IMG/VR virus record: IMGVR_UViG_3300025646_000162
Location: 1 to 35,653 of that record
Source of the DNA: a virus
Length of the DNA stretch: 35,653 nt
Reading direction: 5' to 3' (one strand)
Part shown: positions 1-9,541 of the stretch, one piece after another
Position numbering within the stretch: the stretch's first letter is position 1
Layout: every line of letters begins with the position of its first letter
Notes under the pieces: generated by a model
What the model saw: only the letters and a program-made list of their open reading frames with translations
What the model was told of the DNA's origin: nothing
The model's database searches: none
Position numbers and translations under genes: made by a program

Positions 1-1
1 A

Positions 2-1108
2 GATATTCTTGATCCACGGCAAGACGCTAGACTCATTATTGAGAATGGAATGAACCCTAATAGCTTCTTAGAAGACGCTCCTGACTATCCGCAATTTGGC
101 AGACGTTACCTTAAAGCTACATTGCCTGATGGCTCTACCACTATAGCTGATATGAAAGCTGAAATGGAAGCTACTGGGTATACTCGTCGACTTTATGGTG
201 AAGACTTAGCTTTATATAAAGAGCTTATGGGGTTGCGTAAAGATACCAAAAATACTTCTATGCAATCTGATATTCAATACATGACAGGTATCAGGCGACA
301 GGCAGACCCAAACGTTACTGAAGGTGAAGTTGCTGAAGAGCTGTGGGGTGCAAGAATTTCAGGGACTACCCCAGGTAAAGCAGCAGCGGCTGAAGAAGCA
401 ATACAAGAATTTACTACTTCTGGACTCATGGATATACCAGTTCATGAATATGATAATAGACAATTGAGTCAAGCATACGCTTTTGTCGATCGGTATGAAG
501 CGTTATCAGGTCGTAAACCTCCTAATGAGTTGATGGAAGATTTGAGGCTAATCAGAACACTAACTATGTTTGGCGGCAAAGTAGCTGCGGATCTTTCACC
601 TAGAGCAACTGGCGCGCTTGATAGACTAGTTGGAGGTGTAGAGAAGTATACAAGCAATGTGCCTGACTCAGTACGACGTAAAGTACAATCAGCGTATACA
701 GCCTACCGAAATGTTATGCTACGACTTACTTCAGGTGCTGCAGTAACTGATGGTGAGGCTGCACGCTTCCAGCAAGAATTTGGTGATTTGAATCAACGCT
801 ATGCTGCAGTAGTTCCAGCATTCGCAGTACAGTTAGAGAAGTTAAAATCAATGTACGAAGGTGCAGTAGCTAGCTTGCATCCTGCCCAAGTGCATTTATA
901 CATGGGTATGTCTCGTGCACAAATAGAGCAAGCGATTGGAGACATCAATTTTGCTCTTGATGTGCTAGAAAGGAATAAAGGAGATGCTACAGAAGCTAAT
1001 ATTCAGCGTGACTTAAATGTAGGTCGTGGAGGCTCTGGTGGTACTACTGGAGGCTCTAGTGGTACTAGCTTAGCTGATAGAATTAAGCAACGTAAAGGTA
1101 TTCAATAA
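2..1108 (+). CDS. Unidentified virion-type protein, C-terminal part (5' end outside window)
   Basis: The reading frame is open back to base 2 with no stop before the first ATG at 50, so the gene very likely starts upstream of the window and 2-1108 is its C-terminal part. The visible 369 residues are mostly polar and helical, with long predicted helices in the middle and no membrane segment. The C-terminus has a flexible Gly/Ser/Thr linker with two GGS(G/S)GT-like repeats followed by a basic tail ending KQRKGIQ. The stop codon overlaps the portal start by one base (TAATG), so it is translationally coupled to the portal and is probably a virion or assembly protein. I do not recognise its family. 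The linker followed by a short basic tail would suit a protein that docks through its C-terminus, which is inference. Confidence 0.7.
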   Translation, partial: DILDPRQDARLIIENGMNPNSFLEDAPDYPQFGRRYLKATLPDGSTTIADMKAEMEATGYTRRLYGEDLALYKELMGLRKDTKNTSMQSDIQYMTGIRRQADPNVTEGEVAEELWGARISGTTPGKAAAAEEAIQEFTTSGLMDIPVHEYDNRQLSQAYAFVDRYEALSGRKPPNELMEDLRLIRTLTMFGGKVAADLSPRATGALDRLVGGVEKYTSNVPDSVRRKVQSAYTAYRNVMLRLTSGAAVTDGEAARFQQEFGDLNQRYAAVVPAFAVQLEKLKSMYEGAVASLHPAQVHLYMGMSRAQIEQAIGDINFALDVLERNKGDATEANIQRDLNVGRGGSGGTTGGSSGTSLADRIKQRKGIQ

Positions 1109-2955
1109 TGGAACCGACTATTGAAGATTTAGAAGACACCTTTAAGATTGGTTATGAAGCCTATGAGGAGTCTAAAATAGAAGCAGCTGAAGCCTGGGAC
1201 ATGTACCATAACAGGCAATACACAGCTGAACAAAAAGCTATCTTAACTAATCGTGGTCAACCAATTGAGACCTTTAACGTTATCAAGGTGTTCGCTCGTA
1301 TGCTCATTGGCTACTACTCTAATGTAGTTAATGCCATTACAGCTAACCCTGTTGACCTTAAGGATATTCCCACTGCAGGGATCCTTAGTGACGCAATTAC
1401 ACATGCGCTTCGTAAGAACTATTTTGAAGCATTAGGTGATCGCCTTAAACTATGTGGCATCGTCTCTGGTGTTATGTGCTGCTACGTAGACGTTAAAGAT
1501 TCTGGCCGTCGTGATATGTTTGGCAGGGTTATCTACGAGCTTGACTTAGATTATGTGCCAGACAGTGAAATAGTTTTGGATCCAATGAGTCGTAAAGAGG
1601 ACTACTCAGATGCTAAGTACATCCACAGATACAAGTGGCTAGATGAAGACACAATAGTTGATAAGTTTGGTAAGAAAGCTTTTGAGAAGTTAGAAGCTTA
1701 CTACAACCATCTCAACATTGATGAGGCTGAGTTCACTTATGCATATAATGGAGAGTTCACAGGTCGTTATCGCATCTTTGATAACTACTTGATTGTTCAC
1801 TCTATAGTTAAAACACGTGATGGTAAGACATGGTCTGTGTATTGGTCTAATCACCATATACTAAAGAAGACTGACATTACGAAGAAGCAGATTAGTTTTC
1901 CATACCGAGTACAAAAGATTCACACTTCTGATAAGACAGAGTTTTATGGTGTCTTTAGAGAGGTTATAGAATCACAAAAGGCAATTAACCAAGCTGTTAT
2001 CAAGATTCAGCTAATGGTCAATACTCAAAAGGCTTTTGTAGAGACTGGAGCTGTTGAAGACATAGCTGAGTTCACTGCTGCATTTAACCGTGTCACAGGT
2101 GTAATTGAAGTTGCAGATCTCAAAGGTGTTAAGGTTGAGAATCTATCTGCAGACGTACTACAGCAGTACACTATCATTGATAAAGCTTTCGATCGCATAC
2201 AACGGGTATTGAATATCAATGATAGTTTCTTGGGTATGGCATTTGCGTCTGACTCTGGTCGGAAAGTAAAGTTACAACAGAACGCAACTATTGTAGCATT
2301 GCGATACCTTACACTGCGGTTTGAAGAGTTCTATCAAATGCTAGGCAGAGATATGGCGTCTTTGATTAAGCAATACTACACAGCTCATCAAGTGCTACGT
2401 ATAGCTGATGAGATAACTGGTGAGCGTTGGGTAGAGATTAACCAACCATTGCAAATGACTGTAGGCCAAGACCCACAGACAGGCCAGCCTATTCAACAGT
2501 TAGTTTTTGAAGAAGTCACGGATCCTACTACTGGAGAAATTTTAACTGACGATGAGGGCAACATATTAGTTGCCCCAGTTCCCACAGCTGAGTCAGAGAT
2601 AGCTTTTACTGATGTAGACATTGAGATTACTTCTACTTCTTATAATGATGAAGATGAAAAGAATCAGTTAATGTTAGAGACTTTCTTATCTGGTCAAGTA
2701 GGCAATATGTTAGCTCAGATCAATCCTGGTGGGTACTTTAAAGCTGCTAGTTTAGCTATCAAAACTATGAAGACTAAGCACTCTCCTGACATTAGTAAGA
2801 TCCTGGAAGAAACTGCTATGGCTTTGCAGGGCAATCCACAAGCACAAGCCTATGCTTCAGCTATAGCTCAAGGTAATGGCAGTCAGTATATGCAAACTCC
2901 AAAGAGTGAGCAGTTAAAGTTACCGCAAAATACTAATGAAGAACCTGTCCGATAG
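1108..2955 (+). CDS. Portal protein, P22-like family
   Basis: A 615-aa portal (head-tail connector) protein; twelve copies would form the ring at the DNA-packaging vertex. The N-terminal half has the P22-type portal pattern: an acidic helical start, then NRGQPIETFNVIKVFARMLIGYY, a long alpha/beta wing, and a stem-like helix region around residues 290-430. The C-terminal part is Gln/Gly-rich and flexible (about 450-500 and 590-615). The length is close to that of P22 gp1 relatives (about 600-725 aa). The start overlaps the preceding stop (TAATG). It is followed 9 bp later by the large ejection-type protein, which fits the usual order portal, then internal proteins. Sequence family recognition is good, and the size and context support it. 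Confidence 0.85.
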   Translation: MEPTIEDLEDTFKIGYEAYEESKIEAAEAWDMYHNRQYTAEQKAILTNRGQPIETFNVIKVFARMLIGYYSNVVNAITANPVDLKDIPTAGILSDAITHALRKNYFEALGDRLKLCGIVSGVMCCYVDVKDSGRRDMFGRVIYELDLDYVPDSEIVLDPMSRKEDYSDAKYIHRYKWLDEDTIVDKFGKKAFEKLEAYYNHLNIDEAEFTYAYNGEFTGRYRIFDNYLIVHSIVKTRDGKTWSVYWSNHHILKKTDITKKQISFPYRVQKIHTSDKTEFYGVFREVIESQKAINQAVIKIQLMVNTQKAFVETGAVEDIAEFTAAFNRVTGVIEVADLKGVKVENLSADVLQQYTIIDKAFDRIQRVLNINDSFLGMAFASDSGRKVKLQQNATIVALRYLTLRFEEFYQMLGRDMASLIKQYYTAHQVLRIADEITGERWVEINQPLQMTVGQDPQTGQPIQQLVFEEVTDPTTGEILTDDEGNILVAPVPTAESEIAFTDVDIEITSTSYNDEDEKNQLMLETFLSGQVGNMLAQINPGGYFKAASLAIKTMKTKHSPDISKILEETAMALQGNPQAQAYASAIAQGNGSQYMQTPKSEQLKLPQNTNEEPVR

Positions 2956-2964
2956 AGGTGTGAC

Positions 2965-5900
2965 ATGCCAGTACCGTTGAATGCAATTACTAGACCCTTA
3001 GCTAGAAGAGGGATTAAGTCCAGACTTACAGAGACTATTCACAGTTTACCAGAAAATTTTAGGGTTAAGCCTGAAAGTGCTGCAAATGAACTACAACGCC
3101 GTGGGCAGGTTAAACCTGAGGAAATGGAGTTCAGTGGCATGAATGATGCTATTGATGTCTATAAGGCTGAGCCTGGTGTAACTCCAATAACTAAGCAAGA
3201 GTTGGTAGAAATCGATGCTGGTAGAGAAGACTACCGGGTGGATATGCGCAGCTTCAATGAGAGTAGTTTAGATGAAATGGATGATCAGTTGATGTTTGGA
3301 GATCCTGCAAGAGGCTACTTTGAAATTACACTGCCAGACACTTCTCCTGACCGCTATGATATGCGTATTACTACTAATCCAAGGATTTCTGAGGCTAGCG
3401 ATGCTCACCTAACTAGTGAAGCTTGGTATGACGATTCCGGTAGACTTGTGTCAAGAGAAGACGAAGAAGTTCCTGGTGTAAACTTTTGGCGTCGACTGGA
3501 CTTTCTTAACCTAGCAGGTAGAGATACGCTACGAGTGCAAGAGTTGCAAGCGCCTATACATTCTAGACCCGGTGTACCTGCCTCTGACTTTGAAATTAAC
3601 CGCAAAAGCTTTGCTCATGAAGAACTTGGAGCAGAGTTATCTGCGTTTCATTATGACCATAACGAAGCTCTTAGAGAGCTGGAGCGCATTTCTGACTTTG
3701 GGCACTTAGACCCAGAGGATTTTGCTGCACATATCAAAGATGAAAAGCTAAAACTAGCTGCCAGGCAAAACTCTATAAAGGAGCAGAACCCGAATGCTAC
3801 AGTGCTTCCTGTAGCAGACACCGTATTAGCTGAAGCTCTTACTGCAAAAACTCAACGAGAATTCACAGAGATTTTAGAAGATATTAGAGCTAGATACCAT
3901 ACAGAACGAGTAGATCGTGTAAGGCAGTACGAGGAGGCAAGGACAGCCTTTAATAAGCTTAAACCAGCTTTGCCCCACGAAAAAACGTGGGTGCGTAAAG
4001 CTTTAGAGTTATCTGTGCTTGAGGCGGTAGATAACTGGCAGTCACAAGTAGCTGTGCCAATTCGGGGTTACGGCATTGAAAAACTGCACCGGTCTGCTGG
4101 AGTGCAACAGGCGGTGTATGAAGAGCAAGTTCCTGCGCAAATGAAAAAGATTGTAAAAGATCTTAAAGGTCAAGGTATAGATGTAGAATATACTACGTTT
4201 CAGCAGATGGCCCCGGGGTATACCAAAGTATTGCCGGACGATATCGACGCTGACGCTGTACGTCTTGCTAAGGCCACACTAAAAGCCCCGACTGCTTCAT
4301 CCTTGGATAAGGAACAAGCGAGGCATGCACTGCAGGATAAGAAGGCTAGAGCAACATTCTACGTTTCTTTTATGGCGTCTTCTAAGGATGCTTTACAACT
4401 AACTAGTTCTCCAGTAGAGATGCTATCCCATTATGGGGCGACCTTAGACGAGATTAGCCTTGCAGCAGAACGTTACAGAACTTTTAAGCTGCAGGATACT
4501 AGAAACGCTACTACCTATGCGGCTATCAGATTGCCTAAACCTGGCAGGCGAGGTGAAAACTTACCTTCTCCGTCTTTCGAGTTATATGCTAAAGCGCTAC
4601 CTGTTACGGCCGCGACATTAATGGCAACTACACAGTCTGAAGATGCCATGGCAGCATTGTCTCCTGAGGTGCAACAAGAAATTGACGCAGCTTTTGCGCA
4701 TCCAGATATCTCTCCAAAAGACGTTATGGAGCAATTAACACAGTATGAGGGGTTCTCTCCAGCTGAAGCCAGTAAGGCAGCTAAAGAGTACGCGCTACGG
4801 ACTAAAGCTGATTTAGTTAATGCTGGACTCAGTGAAGAAGAGGCAATACAAGAATTGATTAATGAAGGGTTTAGTCCACTGTACTTTACTCCAACCTCTG
4901 AGCCTGGTGAGCCTGCGTCATTGGACGTAGAACCAGTTACAACTCCAGGCAATTTAGAGGTTATTAAAGAAGCTGGAGTACCTGATATTCAAGAGCTGGT
5001 TAATAAGTCAGATGCAATGCACTTTTTACCCTCTGATATGTGGACAATGCTAAAACCTATCGTCTCAGAGTTGTATAGTACTGTGCCCTTTATCGGTTTC
5101 GACTTTGCTACTAAAGAAGATCAAATCTCAGCTATGCGTTACTCTTTAGAGCTTACAGCTAAAGCGCAAGAGACTTTACAGCGCTTTGGCATTGAAGCAG
5201 AGCTAAGAGACATTGATGGTTCTCAAGGACTATATGCAAAGAATCCTGAAACAGGTGAGTGGGAAGAAGCTACATCAGGCTGGGTAGAAGCTTTACTTGA
5301 TGGAGTAGTTAATGCTCGTCAAGAGATAGGTCTTGGCATAATGGGTAGCATCATTGGTTCACGTGGGGGTCCTATAGGTGAAAAGGCAGGTTCCGCTATT
5401 GGAACAGCTTTAGGTCGTTTTGAAGACCTGCATAGACTGTCTAAAGAGCTTAAGATGGCGGAAGGGATTAACGAGCGAGTCTATGCCAGACAAATGGTCG
5501 AAGCAGGCATGCTTGGAGTATTTGGGGATGTAATCATACGTTCTACAGTAGCTCCACTAGTTAAGTTTGGTGGTAAGTATAGTATGAAGGCGTTGCGTGG
5601 CACCATGAACCAAGTGCTTAAGCTATTTCCTGATAACCAAAATGGCGCTAGAGAAGTATTACTTCGCGAACTACATGTCACTGAAGAAGAAGCTACTGAT
5701 TTGATGAAGCGTTTAGCTAAGTTGACTGGCGTGCCGTATAAAAGCACTACTCAAGAATTGATAGCTAATCTTCCTCAGATGCTGCCAGGAGGCCAAAACA
5801 TAGCTGCAACTGTTAATGCATTAGACCCTGGTGCCGGTAATGCCTATGCTAAAGCAGTAAGAGAGCGGGCAGAAGCTTTCGATAAGCTGCTAACTGACGC

Positions 5901-7464
5901 AGATCCACAGATGGTTCCTATCGTATTAAAAGACGAGTTGGATGAGCTAATTGATACTGTACAAGGCGGTTATCGCATTATCCGTGACACAGGCCGTGAA
6001 GAGATGCGTCATACTCCATATCACTTTGATATGAAGAAGTTAGCTATTGAGCCTATGCTTAATCGTGTAAAAGGTATTATTCAGAATCCTGCTGTGCTTG
6101 ATCAGTTTAAAGGTATCTTGCTTAAGATTGAAGCGGCCTCACAAACACGTGACTTTGGTGCACTGTTAGATTTGCGCCAAGCTATCTCTGAATTCAAGAC
6201 AAATAAGAAGATCTTGAAAGCTGCTAATAAACAAGAGGTGGACCGTGTACTTAAGTCTATTGACGCAGAGATAGCTCATGCTGCCAATCGTCATATGAAA
6301 GACGGAGCTACATGGGTACATAACTATCGTGCTACTCGTCTTGAAGTAGCTAAGTTGAACCGTATGTACGATAACATTATCTTCAAGCAATTGATTAAAC
6401 CTGGTATTGACCCTGTTGCTGTAGTCAAAAAGTCTTACAAGCATTTAAGTGCACAAGACGGTACTTTTGAAGAGATTTCTGCTAAGTTAACTCCTAAGCT
6501 ACGGCATGCTTATGAGAAGGCTATGCTTAGTGAAGCTTTTGATAAATTTAGTTTAAAGCAAGGACAAGGAGCAGCGGCTGTGGACTGGGTTAAATTCTCT
6601 GCTGAGTTAGAGACTAAAGGCTTTAGGGATCCTAAAGTTAAGGAGATGAAACGCCTAGCAAGAGAGTTTGCGCAAGTATATCAGAATGACATTAGCTTAG
6701 CTACAGCTACTTCAGGTATTTCTATTCCACGTAACCAGTCGTATTTAACAACTAATATAGTTACACGCTTACATTTTGAAGCAGCCTCTGGTATTATGGG
6801 TTATCTTAAAAGGATGCGTAGTACTGATGTAGCTAAGTATTCGTCATTGGTTGTGCATGCAACTAAGTTCATGAAAAACCCTGCACAACTAAAATCAATG
6901 AAAGCTCTCCTTGAGCAAGTTAAAGAAGACCCACAATTAGCTAGTCAAATTGAACAGTTGCACTTTAAGTGGGCTGAGCATGGAGCTAATCAGCCACAGA
7001 TAGGTAAAGGTCCACTTAAAGTAGAGGTGTGGGGCAAAGAGAACACTAAGTCCACTAAAGGTCCTATCACTGAAGGCCAACGTTATATGTTAGATGAGAA
7101 GTCTTCTAAGAAACGTTTTGGTGAAGCTTCTGTGCGTGAGATTAGCTATCATCGTATAGCTAAGTATCAAGATATAGAGGATGTGCTTGGAACTGGTTGG
7201 GATATTGAAGACGTTCGTGTCAATAAAAAGAATGTAATTCAAAAGCTTCAAGACAAAGGATTTCAAGGAATTAACATTGGTGATGAAGTGGTTATGTTTC
7301 CTTCTACTGGTGCACCAAGTGCAGAACGTGGTGCTTATAAACCTCGTAAGACTGGTGAAACACCTGATACAACTTATCATCAAATTTATCCAGAACTGCC
7401 TAGCGGAGACTTTACTCCACCTAGTTCAGCTAAGGATATGACTAATTATACTAATTGGAGATAA
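2965..7464 (+). CDS. Giant internal virion / ejection protein with polyvalent-protein domains
   Basis: A 1499-aa protein. The start at 2965 has GAGG six bases upstream. The N-terminal third resembles large polyvalent phage proteins that are packaged and ejected with DNA. About residues 115-200 look like the family's degenerate 'LP...lhieElQSD' segment (here DTLRVQELQAPIHSR). About 340-410 resemble the 'W..L.LK..L..Av..g.d.v' segment with an invariant-type PHEKTW. Residues near 790-815 form a Gly-rich stretch (MGSIIGSRGGPIGEKAGSAIG) typical of glycine-zipper helices that could insert in a membrane. A long helical domain follows (about 830-1330). The C-terminus (about 1355-1470) ends in VIQKLQDKGFQGINIGDEVV followed by MFPS, which recalls the ART-PolyVal fold found at the end of such proteins. 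It is probably injected into the host. Domain assignments are from memory of the families and are tentative; the internal-virion role is inferred from size and position. Confidence 0.65.
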   Translation: MPVPLNAITRPLARRGIKSRLTETIHSLPENFRVKPESAANELQRRGQVKPEEMEFSGMNDAIDVYKAEPGVTPITKQELVEIDAGREDYRVDMRSFNESSLDEMDDQLMFGDPARGYFEITLPDTSPDRYDMRITTNPRISEASDAHLTSEAWYDDSGRLVSREDEEVPGVNFWRRLDFLNLAGRDTLRVQELQAPIHSRPGVPASDFEINRKSFAHEELGAELSAFHYDHNEALRELERISDFGHLDPEDFAAHIKDEKLKLAARQNSIKEQNPNATVLPVADTVLAEALTAKTQREFTEILEDIRARYHTERVDRVRQYEEARTAFNKLKPALPHEKTWVRKALELSVLEAVDNWQSQVAVPIRGYGIEKLHRSAGVQQAVYEEQVPAQMKKIVKDLKGQGIDVEYTTFQQMAPGYTKVLPDDIDADAVRLAKATLKAPTASSLDKEQARHALQDKKARATFYVSFMASSKDALQLTSSPVEMLSHYGATLDEISLAAERYRTFKLQDTRNATTYAAIRLPKPGRRGENLPSPSFELYAKALPVTAATLMATTQSEDAMAALSPEVQQEIDAAFAHPDISPKDVMEQLTQYEGFSPAEASKAAKEYALRTKADLVNAGLSEEEAIQELINEGFSPLYFTPTSEPGEPASLDVEPVTTPGNLEVIKEAGVPDIQELVNKSDAMHFLPSDMWTMLKPIVSELYSTVPFIGFDFATKEDQISAMRYSLELTAKAQETLQRFGIEAELRDIDGSQGLYAKNPETGEWEEATSGWVEALLDGVVNARQEIGLGIMGSIIGSRGGPIGEKAGSAIGTALGRFEDLHRLSKELKMAEGINERVYARQMVEAGMLGVFGDVIIRSTVAPLVKFGGKYSMKALRGTMNQVLKLFPDNQNGAREVLLRELHVTEEEATDLMKRLAKLTGVPYKSTTQELIANLPQMLPGGQNIAATVNALDPGAGNAYAKAVRERAEAFDKLLTDADPQMVPIVLKDELDELIDTVQGGYRIIRDTGREEMRHTPYHFDMKKLAIEPMLNRVKGIIQNPAVLDQFKGILLKIEAASQTRDFGALLDLRQAISEFKTNKKILKAANKQEVDRVLKSIDAEIAHAANRHMKDGATWVHNYRATRLEVAKLNRMYDNIIFKQLIKPGIDPVAVVKKSYKHLSAQDGTFEEISAKLTPKLRHAYEKAMLSEAFDKFSLKQGQGAAAVDWVKFSAELETKGFRDPKVKEMKRLAREFAQVYQNDISLATATSGISIPRNQSYLTTNIVTRLHFEAASGIMGYLKRMRSTDVAKYSSLVVHATKFMKNPAQLKSMKALLEQVKEDPQLASQIEQLHFKWAEHGANQPQIGKGPLKVEVWGKENTKSTKGPITEGQRYMLDEKSSKKRFGEASVREISYHRIAKYQDIEDVLGTGWDIEDVRVNKKNVIQKLQDKGFQGINIGDEVVMFPSTGAPSAERGAYKPRKTGETPDTTYHQIYPELPSGDFTPPSSAKDMTNYTNWR

Positions 7465-7466
7465 TC

Positions 7467-8714
7467 ATGTCAAGACAATTAGCTAAGACTAAGTTAGGGT
7501 TTGAGCAACAATTATTAGGTTTAACTGACTTAGTAGTAGATGCTTGGGGCAGACAAAAATTTATTGAAGACTACTCTGTCTTTAGAGGTTTGTTTACTTA
7601 TGATATTCCTGCATCACAATGGAAAGAATATCAAGCTGGAGTAGAGCAAAGCACTTTTAGTAACGCCATAGTCACTGATGGAGGGTTAGATTTAACTTCT
7701 ACTACTGGTATAACTACACAGTTAGTTAGTAAACGTCATCCTAGGTATCAGCCCAATAAAGGACACCTGTATTCTACTGCAGTATGGCTACCTACTGAAA
7801 GCGAGGCTAGCACAGTACGTGATTGGGGTTTAGGTTCTGCGGCTATGGGTAACTATGTATGCTTTAGGTTTACTAATGATAAACTGTACGCAGTAGTTGC
7901 TCGCGATGGAGTAGAGACAGTACAGCAAATTACAGAACATGCAGACGGTTGGGTAAACTTTGATTATACTAAAGGGCACCTATACGACATTCAAATGCAA
8001 TGGCGTGGAGTTGGCAATTACTTATTTTACGTAGACCAAGAACTAGTTGCAGAGATAGAAAACCTGGGAAGGTTAGGTGAAGGTGAATTACCTACACTAA
8101 CTATCCCAGCTTTGCCAGTACTGTGGTCAGTAACAGGTAATGCTAGGCTACGAGCAGGATGCGTTGATGTGGCTAGCGAAGGTGGTGGAGGTAACAATAC
8201 TATTTATCGATCAACTACAACTGGGATGGCCTTGATTAATATTAGTAATACTTACTCAGATGGTATGGCCACTTTAGCTATTCGAGTGCCTCCTACTTTT
8301 AACGGTATTTACAATGCTAGAGATGCTTTGTTAAACAGGATTACCACATTTTGTAGGGATCAAGCGGTGACTGGGGTATGGCTAACCAGGGACGCAACAG
8401 TGTTAGGCGGTATCTCAGCTAACGTAAATCCATTATTAGGTTGGGCTCCTGTAAGTGGAGATTCTAATTTACAGTATATGAAAGGTGGCACTGGTACAAC
8501 TCTAACTACAACTTTTGAGACTAATCATAGTAGTGCTAACTCTAGCCTATTAGTTGCAAAACGCGTACCACTAGATACCCCTAGTATTTTAGATAACCCA
8601 GGAGCTAAGAGTGATTTCTACTTAACTAATGGAGATTACATTATAGTTACAATATTGCCTGATGGAGCTAATAAAACAGCAGGCACTACAATTGAATGGT
8701 CAGAAGAGGTTTAA
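7467..8714 (+). CDS. Putative tail/virion protein with lectin-like (jelly-roll) domain
   Basis: A 415-aa protein. I chose the ATG at 7467, preceded by TGGAG, because the longer frame would use an internal TTG overlapping the previous gene. Residues about 30-230 alternate beta-strands with many aromatic and Gly/Asn turns (SQWKEYQAG, GHLYSTAVWLP, FRFTNDKLYAVVARDG, HLYDIQMQWRGVGNYLFYVD). This is the style of concanavalin A/LamG-like jelly rolls in phage tail and capsid-surface proteins. The second half (about 240-415) is a separate Thr/Asn/Gly-rich beta domain. It lies between the ejection-type protein and a tail-appendage gene, so a surface or tail role is likely. I cannot name the family, and carbohydrate binding is only a possibility. 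Confidence 0.6.
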   Translation: MSRQLAKTKLGFEQQLLGLTDLVVDAWGRQKFIEDYSVFRGLFTYDIPASQWKEYQAGVEQSTFSNAIVTDGGLDLTSTTGITTQLVSKRHPRYQPNKGHLYSTAVWLPTESEASTVRDWGLGSAAMGNYVCFRFTNDKLYAVVARDGVETVQQITEHADGWVNFDYTKGHLYDIQMQWRGVGNYLFYVDQELVAEIENLGRLGEGELPTLTIPALPVLWSVTGNARLRAGCVDVASEGGGGNNTIYRSTTTGMALINISNTYSDGMATLAIRVPPTFNGIYNARDALLNRITTFCRDQAVTGVWLTRDATVLGGISANVNPLLGWAPVSGDSNLQYMKGGTGTTLTTTFETNHSSANSSLLVAKRVPLDTPSILDNPGAKSDFYLTNGDYIIVTILPDGANKTAGTTIEWSEEV

Positions 8715-8718
8715 TAAC

Positions 8719-9285
8719 ATGGCGGTCCGTGAGATAGTAAAACAATTAGCTGGTACTGAAGATCTGTTACTAGGTGAAGGTATAGTAACACAACAAAGGG
8801 ATAGTGGTGAACAAGAGCTTACTAGAGTGGGTGCGGCTAGTCTTCCATTTGACACGCGTAGTCCTGATATACGTAGTATTAAAGATGAACTATTAGTTAA
8901 AGTTCGTCACTATGATTCTACGTTGAGTATGGTATCTGATGTAGCTAATGCTACTATTGGTGAGCTATGCTTTACATCAGGTCTTACAGCTGGTGATCAG
9001 CAAGGCACTTGGTGGAATGTAGTAGACGCCACTTCTGTTACTACAAATGGAGTAAATATCTTAGCTGGGTCTGCAACTAAAAGTTTTGTTAAGCTAAACT
9101 CAGTAGGACTTATAGCTACGACTGCAGAGTTGGCAGACATAACAGACCCAATCAATACGGTGAATAAAGCTGCGGGCTTACAGGTGTTTAATACATCTAC
9201 CAATAAACCTGTGTGGTCGTCTGGAGCTACAGCCGGAGCAGTTTGGGTTAACTCAGGTGGTACTACTGAACACACACCTGTTTAA
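8719..9285 (+). CDS. Small tail-appendage protein with head-binding N-terminus
   Basis: A 188-aa protein. I start it at the ATG at 8719, five bases after the upstream stop and with AGAAGAGG just before it; an in-frame ATG at 8662 lies inside the upstream gene and is unlikely. The first about 40 residues (KQLAGTEDLLLGEG, then ELTRVG) match the N-terminus of the tail-spike-type gene at 35021 (KQLAGLEDLLLGSG, then EITKIN). This identifies a shared anchor by which two different appendages probably attach to the tail. The rest is beta-rich and Gly/Thr/Ser-rich, ending GTTEHTPV, with no receptor-binding or enzyme domain visible. It may be a fibre base or a plug. Its 3' end overlaps the convergent VRR-NUC gene by 23 bp. 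Confidence 0.65.
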   Translation: MAVREIVKQLAGTEDLLLGEGIVTQQRDSGEQELTRVGAASLPFDTRSPDIRSIKDELLVKVRHYDSTLSMVSDVANATIGELCFTSGLTAGDQQGTWWNVVDATSVTTNGVNILAGSATKSFVKLNSVGLIATTAELADITDPINTVNKAAGLQVFNTSTNKPVWSSGATAGAVWVNSGGTTEHTPV

Positions 9286-9541
9286 TTAAGTCCTTCACAT
9301 CAGCAAGAGAGTACGCAAATATTGCGTACCCTCCTGCTTCTTTAACACGCTTTTGTTTAAGTTGCTGGAGACGCTTCTCAGTGTCTCCAACTCCTTTCAC
9401 TTCAATAAGACAGAACTTACCTTCAATACAAGCTACAATATCGCTCTCACCGTTCTTAGAAGCTGAGACAATATTAATAGCTGGATACTTGCATGCTTCT
9501 AAGTAGTCCAGTATTAGCTTTTGAAGTTTAGAGCCTCTCAT
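9263..9541 (-). CDS. VRR-NUC domain nuclease
   Basis: A 92-aa single-domain protein of the VRR-NUC branch of the PD-(D/E)XK nucleases, which cut branched or virus-replication DNA intermediates. Visible motifs: an N-terminal helix with LDYLEA, NGESDIVACIEGKFCLIEVKG carrying the catalytic D and ExK, then LQQLKQKRVKEAGGYAIFAYS with the family's Q...AGG helix-strand element. The length is typical for stand-alone VRR-NUC proteins (about 90-110 aa). The start overlaps the stop of the 87-aa gene (ATGA), so they are coupled. As the last gene of the minus-strand replication block it converges on the tail gene. A role in resolving replication or recombination forks, or in processing ends with the neighbouring helicase and ligase, is likely. 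Confidence 0.8.
   Translation of the reverse strand: MRGSKLQKLILDYLEACKYPAINIVSASKNGESDIVACIEGKFCLIEVKGVGDTEKRLQQLKQKRVKEAGGYAIFAYSLADVKDLIKQVCVQ

Noticed and set aside
4515-4952. A 145-aa antisense frame inside the ejection protein
   Set aside because: Ser/Ala-rich composition typical of a shadow frame, no start signal and no family pattern.
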